This document shows, one piece after another, positions 40,120 to 52,354 of a stretch of 64,000 nucleotides of DNA; positions within the stretch are counted from its first letter, which is position 1; each line of letters opens with the position of its first letter. The notes beneath the pieces were generated by a model. That model worked only from the letters and a program-made list of their open reading frames with translations, did no database searches and had not been told where the DNA came from. The translations under genes and the position numbers were made by a program. The stretch is from the NCBI GenBank assembly GCA_011319805.1, contig SJRY01000234.1:930001-994000 (forward strand). Reading direction: 5' to 3'. Source of the DNA: Macrocybe gigantea (taxonomy: Eukaryota > Basidiomycota > Agaricomycetes > Agaricales > Callistosporiaceae).

Positions 40120-41349
40120 AATCCTTGCATCCACTGCCTTATTTTCCCCCTCGCTATAGAGCTCTAGAGCCTTTGCATCACGCCTTCATTCCTCTCTCAA
40201 CGATTTGGAACACACTGACCATCACACTGATTCTCTTCACGATATTATTTATTAGTTTGGGATTTCTCGCGGGTTTCTTGGTCTGTCGATTCGATATCTT
40301 GCATCATGGCTTTTCCTCCCTTTCTTTTCCTCCCATGTTCCTCATTTCTAAGACAGCCGTAGACGCATCGGTCTTCCGGACACTTGGCTTACTTTATTCT
40401 TCCTAATTCTTTGCTGTATCCTTTGTTTCCGATTACTGTCTTACTGTATCGGTATCGATTCCGCCAGCGACCCTGCTTTGTCTTTTTCTTATTTATTCTA
40501 CCGTTTTGGTTCCCTTTTTTTCTTCAGGACAGATGCCTAGTGTATTTGTACCCTGATTGCTAATAGACACGTCCTTTTTGAAGCCTAAGTACGCATGGGT
40601 GTTCAATGCACGCGCACACATACGGCGATTATACGCCGCCTCGCCCAAAGCGACGTAGCGACGGAAAAACACAGCGACGAGCGTCTGACAGATTCGTGAT
40701 CTGTTAGACTCTGACGGTCTGACCGTGCATCATGGGCGGAAGCGCTCAACGCCGAGCAACGCGTAAAAGACCTGCTTTACGTCCGCATTCTTTTGATGGG
40801 ACCAATCATATACCAGATTGGATGGGAAATAGTGGCCCAAGTTGAACGTTGTTGAACAACGTTCCACGTGTCGCGTCTGACTCAATCCGCCGCTGTCCCT
40901 GGAGAAAAGAATACAACAGCTACAAAATGTATTACTAAACATCGATGTGAGTGGCAAAGTACGTTCTAATCCTTCTGTGTTGAGGGGACGAAGCATCTGG
41001 GTACGCGGTATCAGAACAGTCAAAGCAGCAAAAGTAAAAAAATGACAGCTACAGATCATAATAGATCACCATAGCACAGGGTAAAAGGAGTAAGAAGAAA
41101 ACAAAGTCCGTGCATTTTTGAACAACGATCAACGAGGCATAGAACAGGTACAGCATAGGGCAAGGTCCTCCAGGCCAGGTAGAGTACTAGGAAATAAAAG
41201 GTTTAAAGGACAGCTAGATGTACGTGATGTAGGTCCCGTTCCCGTTGTTGGGTATAGTCGACAAGAACATAGCGGAGAGTCTCTTAATTATCCTCGTTTA
41301 CGAGTTTTGCTAGATTTTCGCTGCGTTAATGGCATGGACATTCGTAAAA
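40120..41349. other. Convergent intergenic region between SRPK and chitin deacetylase
   Basis: The first 400 bp are T-rich and fit the SRPK 3' UTR. From about 40620 to 40870 the stretch is unusually rich in short inverted repeats and contains CCAAT and CACGTG. Frames at 40730-41059 (-) and 41118-41405 (+) show no motif. No gene is supported. Confidence 0.5.
40844..40864. repeat. 21-bp perfect palindrome (10-bp arms, 1-nt centre) next to CACGTG
   Basis: GAACGTTGTT and its exact reverse complement AACAACGTTC flank a single G. CACGTG follows at 40865-40870. A second short inverted repeat, CCAATC/GATTGG, lies at 40802-40821. The arrangement looks like a regulatory site or hairpin, but it sits between two convergent genes. 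Confidence 0.8.
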
Positions 41350-43211
41350 TCAAGCTTGGACAGCAACAAGTCCGATCAGGAACCCGACGACAGTCGTGCC
41401 GATAGCAGCCATAAAACCAGCATCAGGGCGCACTAAAACAGCGCCACTGGATCCACTGGATCTGGCCGAGGTGCTGCTGGGTTCCAAGGCTGTCGTAGCG
41501 CCAGTCACGAAAGTAGCAGCTAGAGCGAAGCTCAGCAGGAATTAATGCAACATCAGCGAATGGACGTACCAGACTGGGCAGGAGGGTTGGTCTTGTTATT
41601 GTTGGTCTCAATGTAGGCATCGGACAAAGGCTTGTTCAGGCATGTAACAACTGGCTGAATGGTGAACGGAGGCTTGTGCGCGAGAGCATCAGGAAGGATG
41701 TAGCCAGTCGCAACTTCAACGGTTTGTTGGAAAAGATCGTGCTCCAAGACAATAAAGCCACTAGAGCGAGTGGTCACGTTGCCAAGAATGTTTTCCCAGT
41801 TCTGCAACACTTGCTGTACGGTGGTGGTGCCTGCATGAATGTTGAAGTCTAGACACGAGATATTTCAGTGAGAAAGGAGATTGTCCGGATAAACAGACTT
41901 GCCATCAGTATCAAAGGTCGCCATGGGACTGATCCTGGTCCACATGATTGGCGTGAGTCCCATAGCAAGAGAAATGGCACGGACACGGTCACTGTGGGCA
42001 AAAACGGTCAACTCAGACCGAGTCAGAAAAAATAAGTTGTTCGCTGCTCACTCGATGTCGCCGTAAGGCGGCCTCATGGTGTTGGGAGTAACGCCAAGGA
42101 CGTCCTTGATGACTTTCTTTGACCAGCCGAGTTCAGCAATGATCTCTTCGTTGGTGAGGGTTGTCAGAGACGGATGGCTCCATGTGTGGACGGAGATCTG
42201 GTGTTGGTCCATGTACTGTGTCTGAAGGGTCTGAGGGAAGGAAATGACACGGGAGCCAACGACAAAGAACGTGGACTTGAGTTTCTGCTCATCAAGATAG
42301 TGGAGCAAATCGGAGGTATAGAAGGATGGACCATCGTCGTAGGTAAGACCCCAAGTCATGGCGGTGGGACACTCGGTCACGTCTGACGGACGAGTACAAC
42401 CGCCGCAGGTCCACCAACATCGATTAGTGTCAGCGGCAGCGGCAAGGTTGGCGGGACAACCACCTAGAACAGGATGAGAAAGTGCGTGACCAAGACGTGA
42501 AATTGAGCAGACCAGCAACAGTGGGTGGAATGTCGGGAATGGGCACACCCGAATCGGCGACGTCCTTGATCCATTGCTGGACCTCGGGTGAGTCTGTTGG
42601 GGGAGGACGGTCCAGGGGTGGATAATTGGACGGAACCAAGAGGGCAGCTGTGAGGCGAGCAAATATAAGATACGCGCGTTAGGTGAAGGGAAGTAAAAGT
42701 CTGGTTTACCGTTGGGCAACGGTGGGGCACCGGGCAAGAAGGTAGGCTGCGTTCCAGGCGCGAAAGTGGTGTCCAGAGGACGCGTCACGGAGCTCGCTGC
42801 GGTGGCCACGATGTTCGACAGCGGGACGGCGGTCGGGTTGGTGGAGGCGAGGGTGAACGTGATAGACGTGATTGGGGTGGACCCTGCTGGAGGGGCGACG
42901 ACCGATGTGGTGACACCCGGTGCGTTCGTGCCAGATGATGCTGGGGGAGGCTGCGGAGCTTGGCTTCCTGCAGGAGCGGAGGTGGTTGCGGCCGGCGGGA
43001 CCGTGGCTGGGGCCTGGTTGGACGACGAAGGCGAAGGCGGTGGGGTAGCGGAAGAGGACACGGCATCCACGATCGGTGACGGAATGGCGTTAGAGATGGA
43101 CGAGGATGATGCGGAAGGGGGTGCCTGTCGGCGTTCATGACGATGAAAAACTGGGGAATGAGCGGCGGCTAGGAAGGGAAGACTAGCGACGGACAGAAGG
43201 AGGGGACGCAT
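41350..43211 (-). CDS. Chitin deacetylase (CE4), secreted and probably GPI-anchored
   Basis: This is a carbohydrate-esterase family 4 chitin deacetylase that converts cell-wall chitin to chitosan. The start at 43211 gives a signal peptide, MRPLLLSVASLPFLAAAHSP. A Ser/Thr/Pro/Ala-rich linker of about 150 residues follows. A Cys-rich segment (GGCPANLAAAADTNRCWWTC) precedes the NodB domain. Catalytic motifs are visible: LTYDDGPSFY (motif 1, catalytic base and metal Asp), HTWSHP (motif 2, metal histidines) and MRPPYGDI (motif 3). After the domain come a Ser/Thr-rich stretch (SSTSARSSGSSG) and a hydrophobic tail ending FLIGLVAVQA-stop, typical of GPI attachment. The Met at 43271 would bury the signal peptide, so I prefer 43211. 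Confidence 0.93.
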
Positions 43212-43322
43212 GGCGGTGGTGGTGGTGGGTGGTGATTGAAGAAGAAAAAGCGTAAGAATTTGTATTGGCATTTATGTACGACTATTTTTCATATTTTTAG
43301 CTCGGCAAATTAGTCCATCCAA

Positions 43323-44375
43323 TCAAACACGCTGCTTCTTTTTTCGTGGTTTCTCTAAATCAATCTCTTCAGCGTCTTCGTCGTCAGAACTCTCTTCTTC
43401 GCTAGAGCTATCCAGGTCACCACCTCCCACATTTCCGAGGAAGTAGTCTATCGCTTCCACAAACACTTCGTCGGCGATCGTCGATCCGACCTGTTCGCTC
43501 GGTCAGTTTAACCTCTAAAAAAACAAAGACAAAACAACCGACCTCGGTGGGATACTTGTCACTCTCGAAAAAGTTGAAGAAGCTCCCGAGCTCGCCTTCA
43601 GTGTCATCCTCTTCCTCGCCTCCCGTCTGACGAGGATACAGTTTCGTCAGAGCCTTCTCGGAGTCTTTCCAGTCGATTTTGATAGTCTAAAATAAGAACA
43701 TCACCATTTTTAGCCCCAAACTCGACCGCTGTGAGACAACCCTTACCGATGGCACAACATCACGCTCCCACGAAAAATCCAACATCGCCGGCGTGATCCC
43801 GTCCTCGTCAGCCTTGTCGTCCGCCGTCGCTGGAGGAGGCACGTACTTGAACTCCTTCTTCAGCACCTTGTCATTGAAGAAGGGGTTCTCTTTAAAACGC
43901 TGAAAAGTCGCAAGGCGAGCCGTCAACCTAAGGTCCATCAGAGTGGCTTCGGAGCACGTACAAATTCGATCGTATAGCATCTCGGTTCAACGGCATCTCT
44001 CACAACCCACACATCCTCCAAATAGCTCAGCGCAAGCAGGTCCGATCGGTGCTGAGCGTGGTAAGCAAACAATGCGTTGTTCATCAACGCGATAGGCCAG
44101 AACTTGGCGATCTCTTTCACCACCTCTCGGCGCTTTTCATAAACAGGCAGCAGCTTCTTCTGCGCATGTCGTTCTGTTTCATACGTTTCACATCAGAATC
44201 AAAACCAGACGAAACCAAGACAGCAGCGGCCACCCACCCAAGACAAGTTCGGTCCTTTGAACCTCCCTTCGAATGTCTTCCAGCTTTTTGGCTTCCTCTT
44301 CCCCGAGTTCAACCTCTTCCAAGGGTTCTTTTCTTCCTCTGCTCCTGGAGATGCTCGTTTTGTGCCTTTGCCCAT
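43323..44375 (-). CDS. NAP/SET-family histone chaperone (one apparent frameshift)
   Basis: This is a nucleosome-assembly-protein fold histone chaperone, closest to the SET/Vps75 branch. The N-terminus is MGKGTKRASPGAEEEK. It continues as EPLEEVELGEEEAKKLEDIR and REVQRTELVL, a dimerisation helix, after one base is added to the A4 run (T4 at 44329-44332 on the plus strand). The earmuff domain reads VKEIAKFWPIALMNNALFAY, HRSDLLALSYLEDVWVVRDA, FKENPFFNDKVLKKEFKYVP and MLDFSWERDVVPS. Then TIKIDWKDSEKALTKLYP and FFNFFESDKYPTEVGSTIAD follow. The C-terminus is acidic then basic (SSSEEESSDDEDAEEID, KPRKKKQRV-stop), as expected for a nuclear chaperone. Confidence 0.88.
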
Positions 44376-44664
44376 CGTCAAGCTTTTTTTCCCTTCTTTT
44401 TCTACAGCTCGAGAATTGGGTGGGAGAGAAGGAATTGAAACTAGGGCAGAAAAAAATTATTCAATAGATATATAAGAAATTATCAAATACTCCCATTGTA
44501 TCATTGTTTACCAACTCCGCGGCTACAGTCACACACAAACAACGTTACACTTAAAAGGGTAACCATGCGCTCGAACTCGTTGTAATTGAGACAACACCTC
44601 CGAGTCGCCAAAAGTATAATTTACGCAGTACGCAGAGAGAGAGAGAAAAAAAAAAGATAAACGA

Positions 44665-47405
44665 CTAATCGACCCTCTTGTGCCCCATCTCCAACTCATC
44701 GACTCCCACTCTGGCTTTGCTGCTGCTCAGCCACTGCGGCCGACGTCGCTTCTCGAACAGCGCCTTCGTTCCTTTCAGTCCTTTCCCATTTTCACCAGAC
44801 CTGTAACCCGGCCCCGAATAGTAGATGATATCCGTCGGAGGTATAAGGCGCGGCCACGACACGTATTCGATGCCATGTATCAGAATGAATGCCATCGAAA
44901 GAGCCAGTAAAGTGAACCACAGCATAAAATAGTAGAACAATGAGTAATCTGATTTCCCCCCTTCAGCAAGAGTTACTCGACAGCATGGAAAATAAAGAAA
45001 ACGGACCAGACGACCGCGGCAAGGTCAAGCCGGCACAGATCATGAAAAGCGAAAACCAAGCGACCGGGGGTATCTAGAAAAAGAATGTCATAGCAAAGAA
45101 ACACCAGATGCATGAGCAACAGCATACCGAACGAATGATCAAAGGCCGGTTATCGCCAACAAGAGAAAGCACAGCCAACGGGTTCTTTCTCAGTGTCCAT
45201 GCACCAGTCATCAAGTCAAAGGCGTCCTGTGTCTTCCCTTAGTGTGCTTTAGCGCGCTCGTCCAGCACACCCACCTGTCTAGCTCCGTCAAAATAATTGT
45301 TCTTTACGTATCTCAATGCTGACTTCAGCCCATCGTCTACTAGTCCTTTTCTCGTTCGCTTGTTCGTCCTCGTAAAATCAGATTTTAGTGCTGGTGAACC
45401 GCCATAGGCCGTAGAAATCGCATCGGCATGATCTGCCCACACTGCCAACAAAAGGGAGAAAAACTGCATCAGAGAAAGCCAGACCTAATAAACATGTTGC
45501 CAGCTGACTTTCCCTAAAGTCCTTGCTGAACGCTTCATAATCGTCGATGCCCGCCTCCGGAGGTAAAACTCCCAGCTGCGTCAACTGTTCGCTAAGCGTC
45601 CACTTGGCCAACGCGGCTTGTACGACATTCGTGCGATCGAGATTGTCCATGCAGTTGGTCCGCACCGTCCCGACCTGCAGTTTGACAGGCTCTGGCTGCG
45701 ATGACTCGAGATGGAAATACCTACATGAAAACCAGTCTAGCGGGTAGAGAAAAGTCGCCATTTCCACATACCCTTGCCGCTGTAGCTCGTCCTTTATCTG
45801 ATCGATCAAAACGCTAATGCGGTCCCAGCGCATATTTCTACATTCATGATGGAAATCGAAATACTGATATTTCACATTGGGGATATTCATCTGCGGTACA
45901 TAATTAGCATCCTAAGGCGTAAATGATGAAGAAAGTACGTACTTCCGCCATGTATCGCTCAAAGGCATCCTTGATTGGCTTTTCATAACCTTTTTGGTTG
46001 ACTAGATTGACGAGTGATTGCTCTCCGTATATTGATACCTGCTCTTCGAGATGCTTCCTCATCGAGTCCGCCTGAAATATCCGTCAAAACGTTTCGGTGT
46101 GAAAATGATATCCAAGTTCACCGTATCTTGTAAGTCCATAATTTGCAAGTCCGGTTTGTATCTAAGGGTATTCACTTCTGCCCAAAAGATTGGCACACTC
46201 CCCCGAATCTGGACGAAACTCATTTGGGTGCCATATTGGTCGTCGACAAGTCGACGTCCGCCGGGAGTGGAATGGGATTCGATGAGCAGAATTTGTTCCG
46301 TCTCGTTAAAATTAGCAACATGCCCGTCGGGATCGACGCCGCGACGGAAATAGCGTGTTCCAGCGCGGAAACGAGAGCGACGACTAATGAGACAAAGTTG
46401 CACGTGTCGCCCATGCAAGAATGCAGGTCGCAAATCGAATGCTGTTTAAAGTACCACGGCTTAAATCGGCAGAGCGGAACGGATATAACGGGCTGGCACG
46501 TACTGCCGTACATGAGGGAAGGATATATTTGCCCAGCTATAACGGATTAGACATCGCAGCACAGTCTCGAAATAGTGTCCGTACGTCTTGTTTGGTGTTA
46601 ATGGCAGCATCAATCAGCTTAGACTGCAGATACCTAGACTCCTTGAGCGGACGCAAGCTTCCCTCAGATTATCTGCGACCACTGACCTGTTCCAGAAAAA
46701 GCGATCATCGGCCTATACAGCAAATCTAATAAATTGTTCCAACAGCAACGATTAGGGACGCACCATCTCCCACAAGGCCTTGCCGGCTGCTTTGTCTCGA
46801 CTCTCCCATTGCGCTTGCAGTCTCCGAGTAATGTCCCACTCGTAGCCAAAAAGAAAGCTCCCACTGTTCAAATGGGACCGGACGAGGGCCAAGAGGTGGG
46901 CTTCTACAGGGTGCGTGACGTGTTCGACGGAGATATTAGGATTCAATGGAAGTATGTCAAAGTCCGTTGCGCGGTATATTTCGTGACCCATTAAACGACC
47001 CCGAATCTCGCGGCCGGTAATTACAATTATATATTCCGCTGCAAGGGGTATGCATGAAGAGAGTATTTGCTACGAAGCAAATGGGACCTACATAGCGACA
47101 GGGATACCAAACCAATGATGCCATATATGGTTCTCGGAGAACGTCGTGCATGACTGGGTAAAGGAGCGTGTGGGCCTACAACATGTTCAGCTGGGCAACA
47201 GCGAGAGTGGCAAGGAGAACCGACGATTAAGGGTGACCTCTCCCGAGGAGCGATTTATGGACAGTGACTGCGAGTCGATCCCCTCGGCAGGGGCAAAAAT
47301 ATACGTGTCAAGACCATCAAGGTACCTGGAAGCACTGGTAAGCACAGGATGGTCAGAAACGACGGGAAAGGCTCACAGGTGTAGGCGTTGGTGTAGTGGC
47401 TTCAT
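44665..47405 (-). CDS. SAC1: SAC1-family phosphoinositide phosphatase
   Basis: This is an ER/Golgi membrane phosphatase that removes phosphate from PtdIns4P and related lipids. Exon 1 gives MKPLHQRLHL, spliced to ASRYLDGLDTYIFAPAEG and INRSSGEVTLN. Body motifs include ILPLNPNISVEHVTHPVEAH, GYEWDITRRLQAQW, RGSVPIFWAEVNTLRYKPDL and YFDFHHECRNMRWDRISVLI. The catalytic P loop is RTNCMDNLDRTNVVQAALAK, which fits C-x5-R. LKSALRYVKNNYFDGARQDA follows. The C-terminus has hydrophobic spans (MFYYFMLWFTLLALSMAFIL) and a short tail ending HKRVD-stop. It is divergent from the U2 A' gene, 113 bp between starts. Confidence 0.92.
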
Positions 47406-47518
47406 GGTGAGAGCAGCAACGTGCAAAGCAACAAACGCGTTGTGAGCGAGCTGAGTCTGAACTTTGGCTTAGAGCATCTTCACCCGTCGAGCCATTACGG
47501 CCATTTTATCCTTCGACG

Positions 47519-48471
47519 ATGAAGCTCACTCCTGAGCTTTTGGCCCAAGCAACGGCCGGACTCAATCCTGTGAAGGAACGCCAGCTCGATCTTCGAGGTG
47601 GGGGCCTCCTTTTTTTTTTCCACATCTGATGCGACAACTAAGCGTGCGGCAGGCTACAGGATACCGACAATCGAGAATCTCGGCGTCACAAGAGCAAGTG
47701 ATTTCTCTTCCCAATCTGCGAATGCTAGTCTTAACGTTGGCTGCCGTGTTTAGGATCAGCACGATGCGATGGACTTCACAGACAACGCGATTATCACGCT
47801 TGGCAATCTTCCTCTGTTAAAACGGCTCACCACACTCCTCCTTGCAAACAATCGGATATCCACCATTTCGCCATCCCTTCACCTGTCGGTTCCGAATTTG
47901 ACGACACTCGTTTTGACGAATAATAACATCGAAGAGCTCGGAGACCTTGAACCACTCAAGGAACTGAAGCATCTAAAATATCTTTCGTTATTGGGGAATC
48001 CCGTCCGGGACAAAAAATGGTATCGCGAGTGGCTTGCGTGGCGAATCCCTGCGCTGAGAGTTCTAGACTTCCAGAGAATCCGTGACAAGGTGCGTTCACG
48101 AGCACCCGGATCCTTCGTTCCTTCCGCGCTGAATGCGTCATCGGGTGTTGTGTCGTCCGGTACACATTTATCTTCCTTTCCAGGAACGGAAAGCAGGAAA
48201 ACCTCTATTTTTGACGGCGGATAATCTCCCCACGGCTCTTGCGTCAACGATAGCCTCCACTGTATCCACAAAATCCACCAAAGTATCTATCACAACCGAC
48301 GAACCAAAGCCTGCTATGTTAGCAGGCCAAGCTGGTCGATTAATGTCGAAGGAAGATCAGGAGAAAATTAAGGCGGCTCTTGCAAAAGCCACTTCCATAG
48401 AAGAGGTTAGAAGACTGGAAAGAAGCCTGAGAGAAGGCTATCTGCCTCAAATGGAATCGGTGGGGGCTTGA
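47519..48471 (+). CDS. LEA1: U2 snRNP protein A' (leucine-rich repeat)
   Basis: This is the U2A' protein of the U2 snRNP, which with U2B'' binds stem-loop IV of U2 snRNA during branch-site recognition. Exon 1 is MKLTPELLAQATAGLNPVKE then RQLDLR. Splicing gives GYRIPTIENLGVTR and, across a GC-donor intron (47694-47753, AGA|GCAAGT...TTTAG), DQHDAMDFTDNAIITLGNLP. Leucine-rich repeats follow: LKRLTTLLLANNRISTI, VPNLTTLVLTNNNIEELGDL, LKHLKYLSLLGNPVRDKKWY. The LRR cap WLAWRIPALRVLDFQRIRDK is spliced to ERKAGKPLFL. The C-terminus is a charged helix ending MESVGA-stop. Length fits the family. Confidence 0.92.
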
Positions 48472-48600
48472 AGATTTATTGTAATAAAAAAAACTGGTGC
48501 TGTGCGAACCTCTGCTTTTTGTCAACATTTACATTCATTTTTCTACATACAGCACGTATATATTCGAGATGTTACGCTCTGTGAAAGTGTATTCCTGTGA

Positions 48601-49452
48601 TCAATAGCCTTTGACTCCAGCTTGCCCAATCCAAAGCCCATGGAAACCTAGCGCAATGACTGCGGATAAGTTGGCCAGCGAGCTGACACCATGAAGCATT
48701 CCGAAACGACGATTCAAATCCTTCATCTTGTCGGACACCTGTGTTTAGCTTGAGGTCAAAGACATAGCGTCACGACTGATCCCATGAAACCTACCCCAGG
48801 TTCATTATATGCTTTACCTTCGTCCTTTTCCAGTTTGTGGCGTTCGAACATCGTCCTATAAGGGTAATACGTAATTAAAACCTGCGTTGCGCTTCATGAT
48901 GAAGCACATGCCTGCTCGTCAGAGGTCCGATGACGAAATAGTTGAAGGACTGGCTGAGGAGGGCCACACCCAGAGCGTAGGCTTGGGCAACATCGGCCAC
49001 GTTCGGACGCGCGATATGAGTAATTACATCAGGATGTTTGAAAACCCAGAGGGACAAAAGTGACGAGGAGAGGACGATGGAGATCACGAAATAGATAGGG
49101 AAGGTCTTGTGCTGGAGGTTTCCGAACTGCTGACGAGCTGCGATCTAGTGTGAAGAGGGTGTAGATCAGCCTGCCGTTTACAAGACTTACGCAATGCCTT
49201 GAACGCGATGACTCCTAGGGGAAGTTTGTAAACCTCAGAAATGCAAGAAAATCACAAGTTTACATGCCTCCGAAGAATGTTACCCACAGCGCTACGATGG
49301 CGAGGTAGGATGTCACTGCATGTCTGAAGTACAGGACCTACTGAACACTCACACATGCCGAACAACCAGGCATAAGCCACGAGATACAAAGAAGCGGGCG
49401 ACGTTATAAGTTTCGACAGAGAACTCAAAGTCAGAATTTCCACCTTCGCCAT
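48601..49452 (-). CDS. TMEM205-like (DUF4149) membrane protein
   Basis: This is a small multi-pass membrane protein of the TMEM205-like family; its function in fungi is not established. The N-terminus MAKVEILTLSSLSKLITSPA is followed by a first span (LYLVAYAWLFGM), WVTFFGG, and AFKALPRQQFGNLQHKTFPI with further span YFVISIVLSSSLLSLWVF. YALGVALLSQSFNYFVIGPL, a charged loop (TMFERHKLEKDEGKAY) and a last span (VSSLANLSAVIALGFHGLWI) ending GVKGY-stop complete it. The WVTF...F..LPR..FG signature supports the family call. Several very short exons interrupt the first third. Confidence 0.8.
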
Positions 49453-49591
49453 GGCGTTGAGTGAAAGTCGAGAGACAGATCTCGACCTTGTCGGCCAGTT
49501 CAGATTTACGTAATCGCTTGTCTATTGGGCGGGAGCAATTACAATATTACTGTAAAGACTCTCTACAAGAGTATTGCATTCGACAATTTAT

Positions 49592-50652
49592 TTATCCGAC
49601 GACGAGCTTGTTGTCCACCTCATTGAAGTCGTACTGAGGAATTTCGAGGTTGAGCTGGAGGAAATATTAAGAAATGCATCCTTCAATCCGCATGTAACAG
49701 CAACTCACCGGTGCAGGTCCCTTACGAGCACGTCCAGCTAGAAACGAAATCAGTGTGGACGTTCATCGCATTGAATATGCCACTCACAAATGTCGTAGTG
49801 AGAACCATGGCAAGGGCAGAACCTAGAGACGTTTGGTGTCAGCGTCAAAATAATCAACTTGTACATGTCGACATACCAGCCACCGAAATCTCCTGATTCA
49901 CCAATTGGCACGCATCCCAAGTGCGTGCACACACCCAACATAACGAGCCACTCGGGCTTCTTGACTCGGTCTTCGTCCGACTGCGGGTCCCTCAGGCTCT
50001 TCCAATCGACGGCACGGGCTTCCTCGATCTCGGATTGTGTTCGGTGGCGAATGAAGACGGGCTTGCCTCGCCACTTGATAATAACGTTCTTTCCCTCGGG
50101 AATGTTAGACAGGTCGACTTCGACTTTTGCGAGGGCAAGGACATCAGCGGAAGCAGACATAGTTCGAAGGAATTCCGCAATGCTTGATTTCGCCACGGAA
50201 GCAGAAAGAAGACCGAGGGAGCCAACCATGAAGTACGAAAGGGCACGGTTGCTGTCGGTGTTGTTGGCTCGGTAATGGGAGAAATCCGGGACCTCGGGCT
50301 CGTCCTTTACAACGGCAGATGTATGGAGGAGACGGTGCTGATGCGGATTTGTTGATGTCACTGTAGCAAAGGCATTCAACTACCGCGCAGAGTAGCATTT
50401 TTTACGTGCATGCTCACCGGTAATGAATGTTTTCGAGGTCAGACCGAGCCCGGTCGAAGAGACTCCTCCGGCCCAGCGCGGTTGGACGTCTGACCTAGGT
50501 CCAGCGGAGTCGTGCCCATGGCCATGGCCGTGACCCTCAGAAGGCGCACGCGCCGCCAGGTTGAGAAGAGGCGCTGCTGGCACGCCCGAAGAAAGCGTCC
50601 TCACGGTGGGTGCCAGGTTCACGGCTTTTTTCACGGCCTGGAGGGACGCCAT
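49592..50652 (-). CDS. RIP1: Rieske iron-sulfur subunit of cytochrome bc1 (complex III)
   Basis: This is the Rieske 2Fe-2S protein of mitochondrial ubiquinol-cytochrome c reductase. A basic presequence ([20 protein letters not shown]) and a His/Gly stretch ([10 protein letters not shown]) precede [20 protein letters not shown]. The single membrane helix is [20 protein letters not shown], and the hinge follows ([20 protein letters not shown]). Cluster-binding motifs are [10 protein letters not shown] and [10 protein letters not shown], with both Cys-His pairs and the disulfide cysteines in place. After an intron (GTGAGT...CTAG) come [20 protein letters not shown] and [13 protein letters not shown]. 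All splice junctions checked keep phase. Confidence 0.95.
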
Positions 50653-50844
50653 GATTTAGAGGGTGTTGAAATAAAGTATACAGCCAACGGCGGCGGTGGG
50701 TTTCGTGTTGATGGTCAGGTTTGGCCGACTTTTCCACGGGTCAAGCACCCGATCTTTCCCGCACAGCTCTCGAGTCTCGACAAACATCTCTTCATTCACA
50801 GATAATGATAATAACGTGTTCCTTCTAATCCTGAATATGTTTTG

Positions 50845-52354
50845 CTAGACATTCAAGACCTTTTTCTCCGAGAACGGCTCTGGAACCGGCAACCCCTTCT
50901 GCTGGACCCTCCGACGCAGCTGCGTTGGGTAATCTGAAATGATCCCATCGACACCCCAGTCAAGTAGTTGGTCCACGATGTTCATGCGGTCCACCTGTGA
51001 CAAAAATTAGAGGTAGTCAAGATCATTCAGGCCTCAAAACCTACAGTCCAAGGCACCACGAGCATCCCGATTTGGTGCGCACGGTCAATCATAGCCTTGG
51101 TGGTGAAAGGTATGTATCCTGGTTGCGTTGGGTCTGGGACAGGACTTGAATCGCTGACGGCCGCGGGCGAAAGAACGTCGGCTTTAATGGATTTCGCTGC
51201 GTTGGCAATTTTTTCACCCAATGTGTTGCCAGGGAAATCACCCAGACGAAGCCCAGCAAGCCACGGGGAAATGCCATCTGCAGTGGTGGGGACCGTCGAA
51301 CTATCAATCAATGCTGCCGTCGGAATCTTGGGATCCAATGCCTGCGAGTCTATCTCAGCTAGGCACGAAAAAAAAAACGCGTTCAAAGGAGTCTGACCTT
51401 CATTCCAATCAAAGTTCGCCAGTCGAAGCTTTGATACTGGAACCTTCTCAATTTGAGCGGCTTGGATGAAGGCAGCAGGAAAATTCACCATGATAGCGCT
51501 ACGGTCGTAACCGCTGGCGGCGAAAATAGCATGTTGCTTCGTAACAAATTCACAACTCCAGTCGTATGGTTGGCATTCTCGGCGTCTATCTTGGATTCAA
51601 TATTGAACTTGACACGCCTCCGCGGATCTGCACAGCGGACGAAATCAAAGAATTCCTTCAGTGTCGAAATCTTCAGGCCAGGATGGGCCAATTGCAGAGC
51701 TATACGGCGACGTAAATTACCAGGGATGCGCGAACAAAGACTGATGTCCTGCACATACGGAAATCGGTCAGCCGAGTGGAGCCACAGTCTAACGTTTTGA
51801 TCTGGGCCAGAGTCAAGTTCGCGATGAACTTTCCAACATAGGGGAAACTCGGATCGCCTTTGAACTAGATGCGTAGTCGGGATGCTGGCAGAATCGGAAA
51901 GGCAGTTAAAGCAGACGTACGGCGGGCGCCGTGTCCCTACACTTCTCGGCCGGGATAAACATATCGTGCCAAACGACGACCACGCCATCCTTATTTTCAG
52001 GTCGGTCTTAAAAGTCATCGACTAGATGAGTCTGAACTCACTTTAGTGATACCGTTGTCGAGTTCTAGCGTGTTGACGCCATCTATCAAGCCCCTATGTC
52101 ATTATCAGTACGTGCATTATTGCCCTGTTTTCAGATTAACTTCACCATGCGAAGCTGAGGAGCGAATTCTCATGTGCTTCTCCTCGACCTCCACGATGGC
52201 CCTAGGGCAATGGTAAGCATGTGCACAGGTATCTGTCCGCGTCTCACTGCACCTGGACGTCGAAAACATTCTGAATCGCTGCTCTTTTGGAAGGCAAAGA
52301 CCAACCGCCCAGAGTGGCTATAGATAGTAGCGGAAGAACGCGTGTGAGAAGCAT
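50845..52354 (-). CDS. Secreted glycerophosphodiester phosphodiesterase (GDPD; one apparent frameshift)
   Basis: This is a GDPD-domain enzyme that hydrolyses glycerophosphodiesters to glycerol-3-phosphate and an alcohol. The start at 52354 gives a signal peptide, MLLTRVLPLLSIATLGGWSL. The catalytic start motif GHRGGRGEAHENSLLSFAW is followed by GLIDGVNTLELDNGITKDGV and VVVWHDMFIPAEKC, with the conserved E-x-D and His of the TIM barrel. Then come FIANLTLAQIKTLDCGSTRL, LKISTLKEFFDFVR and VKFNIESKIDAENANHTTGV. The C-terminal barrel reads MLVVPWTVDRMNIVDQLLDW and GVDGIISDYPTQLRRRVQQK. One base is apparently missing near 51550-51553; restoring it gives VEFVTKQHAIFAASGYDRSA, continuous with IMVNFPAAFIQ. 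The stop is at 50845. Confidence 0.88.

Noticed and set aside
42712..43140. 142-codon frame antisense to chitin deacetylase
   Set aside because: It mirrors the repetitive Ser/Thr/Pro/Ala linker; Gly/Val/Ala-rich composition with no motif.
47150..47450. Plus-strand frame at the SAC1 5' end
   Set aside because: It is antisense to the SAC1 first exons, which match the family N-terminus.
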